A stretch of 64,000 nucleotides of DNA, from contig JAQFVV010006336.1 of assembly GCA_028023455.1 (NCBI GenBank), forward strand, positions 558,001 through 622,000. Reading direction: 5' to 3'. Below the pieces are notes generated by a model that made no database searches, had not been told where the DNA came from, and saw only the letters and a program-made list of their open reading frames with translations. This stretch comes from Epiperipatus broadwayi. Taxonomy: Eukaryota; Onychophora; Udeonychophora; Euonychophora; Peripatidae. Within the stretch, counting starts at the first letter, position 1. The number at the start of each line of letters is the position of its first letter. A program made the translations under genes and the position numbers. Below, piece after piece: positions 24,068 to 36,840 of this stretch.

Positions 24068-24328
24068 CAAAAATGTTTATAACAAAAGTAAAGTCTATTA
24101 ATCTTAATCCCTATTTTATTTTAAATAAAACTTAATTAAAAATTCCTTCCCGAGATTAAAACAATATTATATTTCCACCTCTTTAATTATTTTTGGACAA
24201 TTAACTGTTTCATCTTCCATCTTGGATTTTATAAAATATGCAGTTTAATAGAAAAAACAATTTAAAAAGAAAAAGTTTTAAAAATGAAGTATAATAAAAT
24301 ATTTTTAAAAAAATCAATATTTTGTTAT

Positions 24329-24373
24329 TATTTTTGCTCCTATATATATATATATATATATATATATAGGAGC

Positions 24374-24380
<7 letters not shown>
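24329..24380. repeat. Perfect 52-bp palindrome centred on (TA)14
   Basis: TATTTTTGCTCC (24329-24340), then (TA)14, then the exact reverse complement GGAGCAAAAATA (24369-24380). Another (TA)n run follows to 24,427. Perfect arms outside a (TA)n core point to a fold-back copying event rather than chance. Confidence 0.95.
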
Positions 24381-24429
<49 letters not shown>

Positions 24430-24430
<1 letters not shown>

Positions 24431-25339
24431 CCACACCTATGTATTTTTAATGTGAAGAAAAGAATTAATAAAAAAGAATTAATAATAAATATTAAAAAGT
24501 TAAACTTTTTTAATTTTAGGCACACATCTCAAATATATACATAAAATATATACATGCAACTAAAGGAGTGGATGGGATATAGGGTTTAAACACAGGTTAG
24601 TAGATAGAACCATGAAGCTTAATCTTAAGCTAAGATTGACTGCTTCATTCTTCCTCACATATAATAAAATAATAAACAAAAAATAGAGGGAAAAATGTCT
24701 TGATTAGGAGTTTTCAAGTGGCAACCAAAAGAAACAATGAAAAAAAAATCAATTTTAAGTTTTATGTACATTTCATTTTTTTTATGTTAACCTAGTGCTA
24801 TCAGATATTTCCCTCTTTTTTGAAAAAAAATTATCTCCCATTTAACCACTCACTGCTCCCCCACTTTCTAGATATCTGCCCAACTACACCTTTGCTGAAA
24901 ATTTACCTTTTGCTTGCTGGAAAAAAAATTGTTTATTTAATATTTTATGCCTACTATACTAATCTAGCCATTTCTCATTTTGGTTTCTCTTGGTTGCACC
25001 CCTGCATCTGAAAAAGAAAACCCATAGTCTGGCTATTACATGTTTAAAGTTTTACATTAAATCATTATAGCATTAAGTCAAAAAAAATTTTGCTCTCAAT
25101 AATTTTTATCTGAGTTGAAATTCTCCACTTCCAACATTTTTGCATTTGATTCACTACTGGTTAGAAAAATTTCTTTTTTATAAGGGTGCCAGCCAACACA
25201 GAGTGATCAATGATTTACAATTTATTTACACATTTTCTCTATATGTCTCAATAACAAAAAAACCTTATATATGACTCAGGTATGTGGGTTTATATATCAA
25301 AGTCCCATGTTGGAAAGCCAAGCCTAGGAAAAAAATCCC
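24430..25339. other. AT-rich intergenic stretch
   Basis: I see no gene. There is a small hairpin, AATCTTA-AGC-TAAGATT, near 24,620-24,637, and poly-A tracts. The open frame at 24820-25011 looks like chance. Confidence 0.55.
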
Positions 25340-26300
25340 ATGTACTAGTTAAAACATGTTTACCCATGTAACATGAGCTGGAACTCACAAAATGCACTTC
25401 AAACTCAGTCAAGCCCGAGATTCAGGTCAGGTACCAACCTGAATTTGAATCCACTGTATAAGCCCCAGATTAAACACCTAATGAATAATATATAATGATG
25501 GCACATGAGAATTTATTTTAAATCCGGCTCACTAGCAAAGCGCAGAAGACAATGAGATTCAATATTAACTGCATTCTAACTTAACTAAAATATGCATACA
25601 CATAGTTATACATGTGGAAGTGGAGAAGGAATTTGAACTATTCAACTAAGTTAGACAATTAAAATAGTTTAATATAAAGAATGAATTATATACATTATGA
25701 CTTAATTATATACATTAATATGAACATGAATGGGCGGTCTGCCAAACGGTAGATAAATACAGATTGGAGTTTATGCAAAGGGTTCTCATATGCTCTTTTA
25801 TTAACTAAATAGTATATATATATATATTAACACACATCTTTGGTGGGTACAATATTAAGATGCCTATCAATTATTAAAAAAAAAATTATAGAAGCTTGCC
25901 ACTAACGCTTTGGTTTATGGTTCTGAAACGTGGTGACTAACATTATTTTGGGGAGTGTTCCGAGATTCATTATATATATAAGAAAACTATTTTTATGCCA
26001 TTATGATCGGGAAAATAAATAAAATATATTTGAAAAATTATACTTGATTATATGAAAAAATACTTATTGAAAATTCATTTAATTAACATTTAAAGGACAG
26101 AACGCTTTATTTTCCCCAAGGCAACTAGATACTCTTAAATACAAAACTAACAAATTATGACGGTGGGATTATATAATAAGACCGAAATAACATTAATAAT
26201 AAAACTAGTGATACTCGGCATTTTATATATATATTTAAGCAGAGCGCAATTTTAATATTAGAGTATTAAACTGGGTCATGAAGCAAAAGAAATAATAATA
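25340..26300 (+). repeat. ~1 kb dispersed repeat, copy 2
   Basis: This is the sister of 20728-21753 in direct orientation. Homology begins at ATGTACTAGT and ends abruptly after GAAATAATAATA, with unrelated flanks on both sides, which defines the repeat ends. A frame reading ALVYGSETW near 25,905-25,931 resembles a C-terminal reverse transcriptase phrase from non-LTR elements, but nothing around it supports that call. Confidence 0.9.
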
Positions 26301-27420
26301 CGCATGTATTTAAACTTATTATTATTATCTAGAAAGTTTAAGTGTTTCAATAACTAAGAATTACTTATAATTTTGCCAGCATCCAAGCATAATTTTATAC
26401 TTTTTTTTAACCATCTAGGGCAACTCATAAAAGACATCTACTTTTTAATATGGCTCTTGAACACTACATAATTAAAAAAAAACAACTAATATCAAAGGGT
26501 AACCTTTTTTAGATCTCCATATATCAATTTTCAAGCTTAAAATTGCAATAACTCTATATCTATAATTAAAATATTTTATATGTAACAGCGTACAATAACT
26601 TGTTTTTCTATAAACCTTTTAGCCAGTTGATAATAAAAACAAATATTGTTTGAACGTAACAGTTTTCATTCAATTGTTTAAACTAAGATTTCTTTTCAGT
26701 TTTCTCGGTTGGAAATTAATCCAGACACATATATTTTATCAACCTTCCATTTCACCACTCTGTTAAATCAGGCAAAGACATGTCTAAACTGCAAAATATG
26801 TTACTATATACATAATTATTAAAAGTAAATGCTATTTAAAACAAACATAATAGCAATAGTTATAATTTTTTTAAATCATTAATAGTAAGAGATATTCTAA
26901 TCTAAAAAAGTTAACTTTATAACAAATAATAAGTAAAAGACAAACCAATTATTAATTTATAAATAAATATATATTATTAATTATTCAAATAAATAGGTAA
27001 TCTAGAAAAAAAAAATACAGAGAAGAAAAATAAAAATAAACAAAAATTAATGCAGCATATAATCTACTTAAGTAATTATAAGTTAGATAACTATAATAAT
27101 ATTTTAAAAATATATAATTTTTATATATTTATATAATTTTTATATTATTACAATTAAAATAATTTACATACTAAATTAATAGGTAATTTTATAAATAAAA
27201 AAGCAAGCAATATTATTGATTTATTTCTGCTGAGAACAGGTGCTTAATATCTCAATTGACTCATTTAGTTGAAACAGTTTGCTAGAGTATAAAGAGAGAT
27301 CTTAAGAAACATCCAAACTAAATTATATTGTATTTGCTACTCATTAGATGCATCTTTCAAGTTTTATAGATTACAAAGCCATATTTTATATACTTTCAAA
27401 AAAACACAATAAAATAAATA
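26301..27420. other. AT-rich intergenic stretch
   Basis: I see no gene or defined repeat. Very low-complexity A/T DNA lies at 26,930-27,200. Confidence 0.6.
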
Positions 27421-27439
27421 TTAGAATGGGTTGTTGCTG

Positions 27440-27545
27440 CTTTATTGGGAATACATAAAAAGTTCTAGCATTGAAAGTGATTGAGCAGAATCATAATCCA
27501 TGAACTTTGAGTTCTACTGCCGTACAACTATGCTAAACACACAAG
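27440..27545 (-). repeat. Old tRNA-like SINE, copy A
   Basis: On the minus strand TAGCATAGTTG matches the RNA polymerase III A box (TRGYNNARNGG) at 10 of 11 positions. It is followed by a diverged body shared with the copies at 29.16, 31.15 and 56.48 kb; ATCCATGAACTTTGAGT on the plus strand is closest to 56.48 kb. The B box is poorly kept. Confidence 0.5.
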
Positions 27546-29125
27546 GCTATTATTTTTTAAAGAAAACTCTCACTAATACCAAAGATTGACATTGTTAATA
27601 ATCAGAACCATAGAAACATGAATATTTTAGCATGATGCAGATGAGATGAAAACACTTTACTACAAAACAATCTAATATTTTACCATTGCAATATAAAAAT
27701 AAAATTTTGGAAAAAAGACACTTATATATATATATATATATATAACAGTCATATTTATGTTGGCATGCAAAATACAAATATTTTTAAAAAAATAGTAATT
27801 ATTTATTCTACAAATCAAGTTTTAAAGTATATGTAAAAACTCTAACCAGAAATTATTCATTTTACTTGATTAAATTTTTCAATTTATACTCCTATATGAA
27901 TTTCTGTTAACTCAGAGTTTACATTGAAAATATTAAATATACGTTTAATGCACACTTAGTGCTGAGAGTCCTTGAAAAAGGAAATGTTATATTCAAATTA
28001 ATACCACATGAAAAATACATAATTGTACATTTAAATGTGCATATTCTAAAATGCACTTAACTGGTCATAATTAGATTTTCTTTTTATCAGTGAGATTTTG
28101 ATATTAATAAACCAGACCTTTTTAATTTTACATTACCCGCTATTATATTTGTGCAAACTATCTGAAGTTTTTTAGAATTAAAAACATGACCAAATGTTCT
28201 TTTCTGTTCCAAAAATACTCATGATATTCTAAGATCTATTTTAGATTTATTATATATGTATATTGTTTGATTCTTAAATTATTATTTGCTTGATTCATCA
28301 GAATAGACATAAAAGCAACTAGATTCCTAACATTCAATTGCATAAACTAACTGTGCATACTTTCTAATATTAATGTTGTCTTTACTATTAATAATTAATT
28401 GGTTTAAAATATCTGGAAATAAAAACTTACATTAGAGAATAAATTGAAAGAAGATTATGAAATTTATGCTTTCTGTTTAATTATGATTGCAAAAATAAAA
28501 AGTTAAGTTTCATTTCAAATGTATACATGCAGTACATATGAGTAATCATGATTCTATTGATGAGATTCCAAAAATGTAAAAGTCAAATCCATCTTATTGT
28601 ATAGAAGTTTTACTTGGACTTTATAACAAGCTCAACTCTAGTAACATAACTCTCAATTGCTATAATGTTTACCTTGTTGAGATTCCAAAAATCATGATAT
28701 GAAAAAATATTAAGTTGTGGAACTGTATTCAGTCAATGGCAACTATGATTATTTAATATTTTTTTTATAAATTTTTTATGATAACATTTTTTTCTAACAT
28801 TTAGTGTGGACAGAGACAATATCATGGATTATCATTGAAGATATGGTTAGAGTTTTCTAACATTATTTTTTACAACATTTAATTGGAATTAAAAAGTTTG
28901 AACTTTTTCATAAAAAAAATTAAACAGAAAAATATGCAAATAGTATAGAAGTTTAAATGAGCAAACAGTTTAAACTTTGTGGCTAATGGTTTTAAAGTGC
29001 AAAATATAAAATGCGCTAACATACATAAGCACATAAAGCTGAAGACAAATAAAGAATTTTTTTAAAATATATATATATATATATATTTAATTATGTGGTG
29101 AAGTTTAAATAGTTTATTTAAAATA
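27546..29125. other. AT-rich intergenic stretch
   Basis: No gene is present. (TA)n tracts lie at 27,723-27,744 and 29,069-29,088. The minus-strand open frame at 27595-27777 runs through the first tract and is not credible as a gene. Confidence 0.6.
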
Positions 29126-29129
29126 ATAT

Positions 29130-29290
29130 AAGAATAATCTTTAAAAATTAAAAAAAAATCAAATTCAGGAGATCACAAAATGTTTAACTATTGGAAGTGA
29201 TAGAGTTGAACTGCAGTGCCATGGAGCTTTAGCTTTCTTTTGAGTCTGCCATTATTTACAACTGCATTAAACCATAAAAGCAAGCTAATT
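29130..29290 (-). repeat. Old tRNA-like SINE, copy B (best preserved)
   Basis: On the minus strand, TGGTTTAATGC (A box, 10 of 11) is followed about 50 bases later by AGTTCAACTCT (B-box-like, 8 of 11 against GGTTCGANTCC). The downstream tail TTTTTTGATTT / AAGATTATTC is shared with the copy at 31.1 kb, so the repeat unit is longer than the tRNA-like head. Confidence 0.6.
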
Positions 29291-30230
29291 TTTGATTAAT
29301 ATTAACAAACTTTATATATATATTTACTAAGAGAATTTTAGATCCAGGAACAAACTTTTTTTGTTCAAGTCAATGTTATCATTAGAGATAAACATTGGAG
29401 AGTTTGAAAAGACTGTGTTCAAATTCTCTCTAATTACATATAACTTAAGTATATATATTGCATTTGTATTTAAAAATATTATTCAGTAAAAATTGTGATC
29501 TGTGTGATTGCTATTTAGAATCAAATGAAAATTTTTATTTTGGAGATAATTTTATAAAGAAAGGGACTGGTTATTATAATTTGCCATGTAAATGAATAAT
29601 GATAATAAATCTATAGCATAAATTTATGATTTTGCACTATATTTTATAACTGTACTAGTAATTTTATTTTCAATAAACCCTACTTTTCTTTCATGATAGA
29701 ATGTTATATATGATGAGGTTTAAAATTTTATATACTAACAAAAAGGTATTTCACCAAAAGTTTAGATTGTTTTAAAAGTTATATGTGAAAATAAAGTAAT
29801 GAGTTGCTATCTATCACTTTGCTTCAAAAATAAATTGAAAAGAAATATTCATTTAAAAAGCTACTTTAATCACATATTGACTTCTTACTCATATTGCATG
29901 CAACTTGTTACCAAAAAGTATAAAAGAATATTTATCAATATTACCTTGTAGATATGACTGTTATAAATAGATTTAAGCATGCATTTTATTTTGTCTTCTG
30001 AATATAAACATATAAGTAAAAAGTAAATGGCTTTTAAATAGCCAAAAATCCGCTTTAATAGTCCCGATAAAACATTGAAAGAAATATTATTACTCAAAAG
30101 GACAGCTGTTGGATAATAAAAGTTTATAATGCTTTTTATTCTTTTGTTTATTTCTAGTAAAAATTAATTGATTTGACCATGGCATAGTAATTTTAAGGAA
30201 AATCCAAAACCTGTTTAAAACTTTAAAAAG
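29291..30230. other. AT-rich intergenic stretch
   Basis: I see no gene. A segment at about 29,505-29,560 (AATCAAATGAAAATTTTTA) is loosely shared with 31,360-31,385. This suggests that the SINE copies at 29.2 and 31.2 kb sit in a larger old duplication. Confidence 0.45.
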
Positions 30231-30237
30231 TTCCAAA

Positions 30238-30312
30238 GTTTGAGCTGATTAGAATTCAAAATCCAAACGATAGACATGGCAGATAGATTAACAATTATAC
30301 CATGAGCCTTTT
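30238..30312 (-). repeat. Old tRNA-like SINE, head-only copy
   Basis: On the minus strand, GGCTCATGGTATAATTGTTA contains TGGTATAATTG (A box, 10 of 11). CTGCCATG and a B-box-like TTTTGAATTCT follow. Its size and order are tRNA-like (about 70 bases). The missing pairing and weak B box exclude a functional tRNA gene. Confidence 0.45.
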
Positions 30313-31109
30313 GCCAATAAATTCAAAGATACAATAAAGAAACAAAAAAGAGAAAAGTAATTTAGAAAAAAAAAAAAGAAAAGAGTCACTAAAGATGATA
30401 AAATATATATTTTTCTTTATCATTATAAAAAATAAAAATAAATCATGGGTTTAAAACCTATAAATATGCAATATCTTGATACCACTGATAAAATTGATAC
30501 GCCATAGCCAAAATAACTAATCATCCAGTTATTGTTTGATAAATTTGTATACAGCTATTTTTATTAGAGAATAAACAAAAAAAAAAAAAGAAAAACATTA
30601 AAAACTTTTATTATTCATCAGCCAGCACAATGAGCAATGATATGTCTTTCAATATTTTATAATGGGATAATTTGAAAGCTGCATTAATTTTACTTATATG
30701 CTTATATTTATAAGACAAAAGAAAATGATTGCTAAAATCTATTTACATTATATCATGTTTATAACATAGCACATATTATTAGATACATTTTTAAAAATAT
30801 TTTTCGTTAACAAGTTGCACGAAACATGAAGAAGAAGATTTTATGATTAAGTAGCTTTCAAGAGGACAGAAAATTCTAAGTCATTTATTTTTAGCAGAAA
30901 GAAATTGTCTTTATATGTGAAATAAAGTTTTAAAATAAACAGGTTTTTAATTCTTTATTCAGCTACATTAAAGAAATAAAACTATTTAAAAACTTTAATA
31001 GCAGCAGCATTGCAAAAGATGGTTAGTTTTCTTATCTTTCTCTAAGTAATATTTAATAACAGTTCCAAAAATTTAGATAGATATTAAAATATGATCTATA
31101 TGAAATTCA

Positions 31110-31270
31110 TTATAAGAGTAATCTTTAAACAATAAAACAAATCAAATGTTTGTTGTTCAGGAAATCATGAAACATTTAAGTATTGGGAGTAACAGAGTTG
31201 AAGTCCCATATATTTAGTTCTTGAAACTACCACTCTACAAATGCATTAAACCATGAAACACAACCGACTT
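31110..31270 (-). repeat. Old tRNA-like SINE, copy C
   Basis: It shares with copy B the minus-strand A box TGGTTTAATGC, a B-box region CTTCAACTCTG and the tail ATTTGTTTTATTGTTTAAAGATTAC. It lies just upstream of the mariner-like element and in the same orientation as the other copies. Confidence 0.55.
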
Positions 31271-31525
31271 TCTAATTTAAATTAATATATTACAAATCAA
31301 TATTATCATTTCTAAAAGATTATTATGCAAACTTGTGTTGGTTAAGATTGTTTTTTTTTTTTTTTGAGTCAAATGAAATTTTTTTAGAGTTTTATGAAGA
31401 ATACAAATAGTTTTTACAATTTTACATATAATTAAATTATTATAAAATAGATACTGAAATTTTATTCAAATATTGTCAGAATTTTTATTTAAATTAAATT
31501 AAAAATGTAGATACATAAAGATCGC

Positions 31526-31580
31526 GTGCAATTTAAAAAAATTATAACTTTATTAGTATTAGTGATAGAAAAAAATCTGT
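31526..31580 (+). repeat. Left inverted terminal repeat of the mariner-like element
   Basis: It pairs with 32779-32833 over about 45 bases with scattered mismatches. The best-kept core is GTGCAATTTAAAAAAA. Confidence 0.85.
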
Positions 31581-31703
31581 AAAAAGTATTAGAAAGTTTA
31601 ATGTATTTAGTTTAAAGTAAAATTATTTAGTAACTTTTCAACACAGTAATTGAATAATTTTTTGAAACTTTAAAAATACTTCTTTTTCAGAATCACATGA
31701 CCC

Positions 31704-32723
31704 ATGACTTCAACTGAAAAAAAAAACTAAACTGTGTCCTTTGGTTAGCTGAACTGAAATTTACTGTTGCTGTACAAAGAGAGTTTAGAACTGATTACAG
31801 TAAAGAACCATCTCATAAGAACTATATTGCCAAATGGATAAAAAATTCAAAGAAAAAGGCTCAATCCATGGTAAGTTAATGGTCTGGTAGGCATGTATAA
31901 ATGAAGAAAGTGTATCATCCATAGAAAAATCCTTTAAGGTAAGTCCAAGAAAATCATTAAGACAATTAATACTAGATCTGAAGCTTTCAAAGTCCATTGT
32001 TCATAAGATTCTGTGAAAAATATTTTACATTTAATTGCATCAAATGTTTTTAGAAGAGGATTATCATGCATGGTGAAAATTCTGCCACCAGTTCAATGAA
32101 AAACTTGGCAATGATGATGCACATGTGAGTAGCTTAATGTTCTCTGATGAATCAACATTTCACATTAGTGGCAACATCAACAGGCATAATTTCTGAAAAA
32201 TGAAAACCCAAATGAAACTGTTGAATGTGAAAAAGACTCTCTTAAAGTTAATGTGTGGTGTACTTTGGGAAAAAATCAAATCATAGGGCCCATTTATTTT
32301 GAAGATAAGATTATTAATGGTGACATCTACCTAGATATGCTGCAGAATTACTTTATTCCTTAGCTTGAACAATTAGAACTAAAAGAAGATACAGTATTTC
32401 AACAGGATGGAGCTCTTTGCCCCATTGTTCTGCATGTTAAACGGTTTCTAAATCAGCAATTTCCTAACAGATGGATTGGAAGAGATGGACTATTTTTTTG
32501 GCCTCCATGATCACCAGACTCGACTCCATTAGATTTTTTTTATTGGGGACATATGAAAATAATAGTGTATGCAACCAATCCTTGATAATTAGAAGAGTTG
32601 AAAGCTAAAGTAACTAATGTGATTTCAGGCATTACTGTAAATCAATTGGCAAATGTTTTTAGAGAATTACAAAATCATATTACCCTTTGTATTACTAATG
32701 ATGGTAGGCATGTGAAAACTTAA
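31704..32723 (+). pseudogene. Tc1/mariner-like transposase relic
   Basis: Read from the ATG at 31704 (MTSTEKK) to the TAA at 32721-32723, the span is 340 codons, normal for a DDE transposase of this superfamily. Recognisable in order are an N-terminal helix-turn-helix (LWLAELKFTVAVQREFRTDY), a badly decayed middle, and the first catalytic Asp in MFSDESTFHISG. Then come SLKVNVWCTLGKNQIIGPI, the second Asp in FQQDGA, RWIGRDG and WPP-SPDSTPLDFF with the third Asp. About 36 residues separate the second and third acidic positions by my count, which makes this a DDD rather than a classical Tc1 DD34E enzyme. Stop codons (for example in HNF*K, the TAG before LEQLEL, the TGA in WPP*SPD and two in the NP**LEEL segment) and frameshifts show it is dead. 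Confidence 0.88.
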
Positions 32724-32778
32724 TAAAATACAATAAGATAACAACAAAAATATAGATTTTCTTATTTCCAATACATTC

Positions 32779-32833
32779 TGCATAAATTCTCTATTACAAA
32801 TACTAATAAATTTATACTTTTTTTAAATTGCAC
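32779..32833 (-). repeat. Right inverted terminal repeat of the mariner-like element
   Basis: This is the inverted partner of 31526-31580. It continues outward as GACTTTATAGATAGCCC to 32853. Confidence 0.85.
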
Positions 32834-32856
32834 ACTGACTTTATAGATAGCCCATA

Positions 32857-35800
32857 ATGTTTGCATAAAGTAAAAAACTTTATGTATATATACTTGTGAT
32901 TAAATATAAACTTTAAACAAGTCAGTTTCAAATTTAAAGTAATTAAAAATGCCATATAGTGTAACAAGTCTCTAATATGTTACTATCTTCTTATCATCAG
33001 TTTATTCTCTTTTGGTACTAAGTTTCTATCATCAATTTATGGTTTTATGTTATTTCTATATTCATACTAATAATCTTATGCTTAATATACTATATCTTCT
33101 TGTCATGAGAAAATGTCAGGTGTGGTGTGATGTTATATCCTATCAGAAAAATCTATGTCCATTTGCCTCCATTGTTTTATATTTATGAAAAATAAAAAAG
33201 TCTCATCATTTCACATAGTGATGAATTGAAAAGGAATAACCATTAAAAATGATTGCTTAGGATTATTTTTTATTGTATAACCAATGCCAGTGTTATTCAT
33301 TAAAAGTCTAAGATCATTAACAACAATGTTTAATAGGATTGAAATTTTTAAATTTTAAAAGTTTATTTCAAATATGAACACAATATTTTATTTATGTTTT
33401 AATTTTTCTTTTCCTATTTATTTTAACAATTTATCTACAGTTTTTTATTACATTATGTAAAGCAATCTATCTCCACTTTTTTGTTAATCCTATTAGTTTT
33501 AAATAAAAATTCATTTGCAATTGTCCTCACCTTATTGATATGTTTTTTAATAAGTTTTAATTCACAATTTTCTATAAATCCTTCCAGGATATTATGAATT
33601 TCATCACTTTAGATTAATTATTTTTTCTTCATCTCTATTAACTTTTTATAAAGTTCTATACTTATCACTATTACATTACTTTCTTCATCATCAAACACTT
33701 TAATTGTTCTTATCTTTTCTAAATATTTTTCTACTTCAGCCAAATATAAATAATAACATAATTCTAGTCTGCCTTTATTAAACTGAAGGTAAAATAAGAT
33801 TTTAAAGCATATAATACAATTTACTGAAAATAGTTTTGTATAACATACTGATATAATTTACAGTTCAGAAGTTGACTATCATGTATATTTATCTAACATC
33901 TTATTTGACAATGAGATTAATAGAATACGTTCAAAGATTTAATTCACAAATAATTATTTATAATGCTTCTATTAAAATCATAGTATAAATAAATTTTGAT
34001 CCAGAAAAATGTATTATTGAAAAAGTAACATCAAGCATCAAAAATAATAAGGTTAGATTAGATGGTCCAGCATAAAACACTTTGTAATCGTAATAAAAGA
34101 AATTACTCTTAATACATTCAAAGTGCGTAATATATCAACAGTAATGCCAATTAATAGTCACTCTTTAGCATAATTAGCAATACAGAAATAAAACATAACA
34201 CATTAAAAATGTTATTATACAAAACATACAACATACTTAAAATCTGTTTTGTTTTGATAAGAAATTATTTATTATATTTACAAAAATTATTGTTTGGATT
34301 TGTATGAATGTATCATTAAAAATCATATTTACAAAAACAATAAAAACATTTCTATATTTACAAATTAAAAAAAAAATTGACCTAGAATACTTTCAATATG
34401 AAATGACCATGAAGTTCAGACTAGTCTAACATAAACTTAGATTTTTGAAAATCACTTCTCTTTAAAAAATAAAAAGTATTAAAATAATTAATGATTCATT
34501 AAAAATGCACACAAATTGCAATTTTCATTTTGGTTGAATTGATAGTAAAAGTGAAGAGGAATCCATAAAAATTGCAATGTTTTCAAAGTTTCAATTATAG
34601 CTACAGAAAGACAACTCATTCTGAAATTCCTAATTCTAAGGAATTTTTGGATTTATGACATTTTTTAATTTCAAGTATAAATTTTTCCTCTACTTATTAT
34701 AAAGCCAAACTCTGTGAACGCTTTAAATACATTCATCTTACTATTTATACATTGTACACACTGGTATAAAAAAATAATATAATACTTTAAAATACGGAAT
34801 ATGATAGTATTTCTATCAGTACAAAATTTTTATGTAGCAATATAGTTAAAATAAAAAATTAAAACAATACTTTTGTTATTTTGTCTGGATAATAAAAGTT
34901 GTTGAAATAAAGGTATTTGAATTAAAGGTATTTTATCTGTAGTATTGTTCTAATTTCTTATGCAGAGTCTAGGTTCTCCAAGCTTTCCCTTATCAATGTA
35001 TATTCATGTTTGCAATTTTAAATTTTTATTATTAATTTACGAAATCATAATTAGTGCTAAAATACATAAACAGATTTAAACAATGAATTATAACCCATTG
35101 ATTTTAAAAAATATATATATTTTATAATATTCTCGAAATGTACTTTTTAGAAAAAAAAACATATAATAATTTATTTATTCTTATTCTTAAATATTTTTTT
35201 TAAACAGATGGATTTCATTTTATAAATTGATTTAGATCTAACTTGCAATTATCATTAGAAATTTCCCTTAAAACTCTTTTGTAATTAAATTAAAGAACTA
35301 TTAAATTAAATTGAAAATTCAAATTATCATAAGTGAGATTAAAAAGATAAAAAAAACTTGCGAAATGATAAAACAGTTTGTGTTTTGTATCTTTTAAATA
35401 ATTTTCTGATTACATTAGCAAATAAATTGAAAATAATTTTTTTTAATTAAAAGAAGAATCCGAACATGAGAGTTTCTATTAGTATTCGGTCATATTAAAC
35501 GAGATTTTCAATTACATAAAATTGAAAACGATAATTAATGAGTCCTTATTTAATATGATTAGAATATAATTTTAACAAAAGAAATAATATTTATTAAAAA
35601 TAAATAAAAGGTGTCTTAATTAGTCATTGTCTATTTCTTTTCACCACATACATATAATATTTTGAAAATATACTGGGATTTCTATGTAAAATACATTTTG
35701 GAAATTATCAACCATTATTGCAACATAAAATAATTATTTTTGGCTCATATATTTCACATGTTTCAGTTACCACAATCTACCAGCCTTATCAGGTAAGCTA

Positions 35801-36840
35801 AAGATCATAAAAATGCTTATTTTTATAATAATGTTATTGCAGAAAGCTCATATCTTATAAATCTAAAATACTTACATTTTATTTTAAAAGTCTGAAAATT
35901 GTTGCTATACATGATCACAATTTATATATCAAATGATCTATTTGAACACAATATAAATTGTGATTGTGTATATTAACAACTTTCATACTTTAAAATGAAA
36001 TAAATTACTTTCAGTTAGTTATAAGTGAAACTGATATTGCTATGTTGTTATGGAGAACAAATATTTTGAATGAGAGCAATACATGTTAAGTTATGACAGT
36101 TTACTTTAATTAAAGAAGATGTGTATAAGCTTGGAATATTTATTTTACATTATACTAGAAAATTGTAAATACACTTTCATATATATATATATTACACTGT
36201 AAATTGGCTATTTTGAATTTGGAAATTATAAATTTTGTATTGGTTTTGATTAATTTAGTTTTTATAGTTAAGCAAGTGCATTTATCACTTTTATTTAGGT
36301 AAAGAGTATAGAATATAATTATTAGTATATTCCAATAGTCTCTCATATTAATATTTATAAGAAATATAATAATTATAAAGTATTCTGGAATAGCTTTATA
36401 AGCTGATTTTTATGGAGACTTTTGTAAATTTTTGTATGAAGAAAATATGCTCAATTTTTTTGCTATTTTTTTTATTATGAAATAAAATTGTTGCTTAGAT
36501 AAAGCAAAAGAAATGCTACACACATACCATTAATAACTCAAAAATAGAAATAGGTAATAGAATTATAAACACAACATTACATTTTAATTATATGTAAAAT
36601 CAAGTCATTAAATTTTATATGTGTGTATAAATACTTATGCATTTAAATGTAATAAAAATTAATCAATTTAGAATTTGTTTAAAAAATCAAAATATACTTA
36701 AGTAATAAATTATTTATTAAAAGTCAATTTAAAAAAGATGTTTAGAATAAATATCTGAGAAATTTGAAATTTTATGGTTATAAAAAATTTTGTAAAAGTA
36801 TTTGTCTTGAAATCCGAAAATGAAAGTTTACCACTTTTGT
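32857..36840. other. AT-rich intergenic stretch
   Basis: I see no gene or defined repeat. Short (TA)n tracts lie near 35,109-35,120 and 36,179-36,191. Scattered open frames have the composition of random A/T DNA. Confidence 0.6.

Larger units (their letters stand above)
31498..32856 (+). mobile_element. Tc1/mariner-superfamily transposon, decayed
   Basis: The element is about 1.36 kb with imperfect terminal inverted repeats. The left side reads GTGCAATTTAAAAAAATTAT, then AACTTTATTAGTATT, from 31526. The right side, read on the minus strand from 32833, gives GTGCAATTTAAAAAAAGTAT, then AAATTTATTAGTATT. The similarity continues outward, more weakly (ATACATAAAG left, CTATCTATAAAG right), to probable TA target dinucleotides. 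Inside is a 340-codon transposase relic. Size, termini and protein all fit one insertion. Confidence 0.85.

Noticed and set aside
24210-24544. Open frames on both strands rich in IYIYIY
   Set aside because: They are translations of (TA)n tracts. The overlap on both strands and the palindrome explain them.
25905-25935. Reverse transcriptase-like phrase YGSETW in the dispersed repeat
   Set aside because: It is six residues in an otherwise non-coding repeat, followed at once by a stop. Too short to assign a LINE family.
31785-31997. A 70-codon minus-strand open frame
   Set aside because: It is the antisense shadow of the mariner-like transposase relic on the plus strand.
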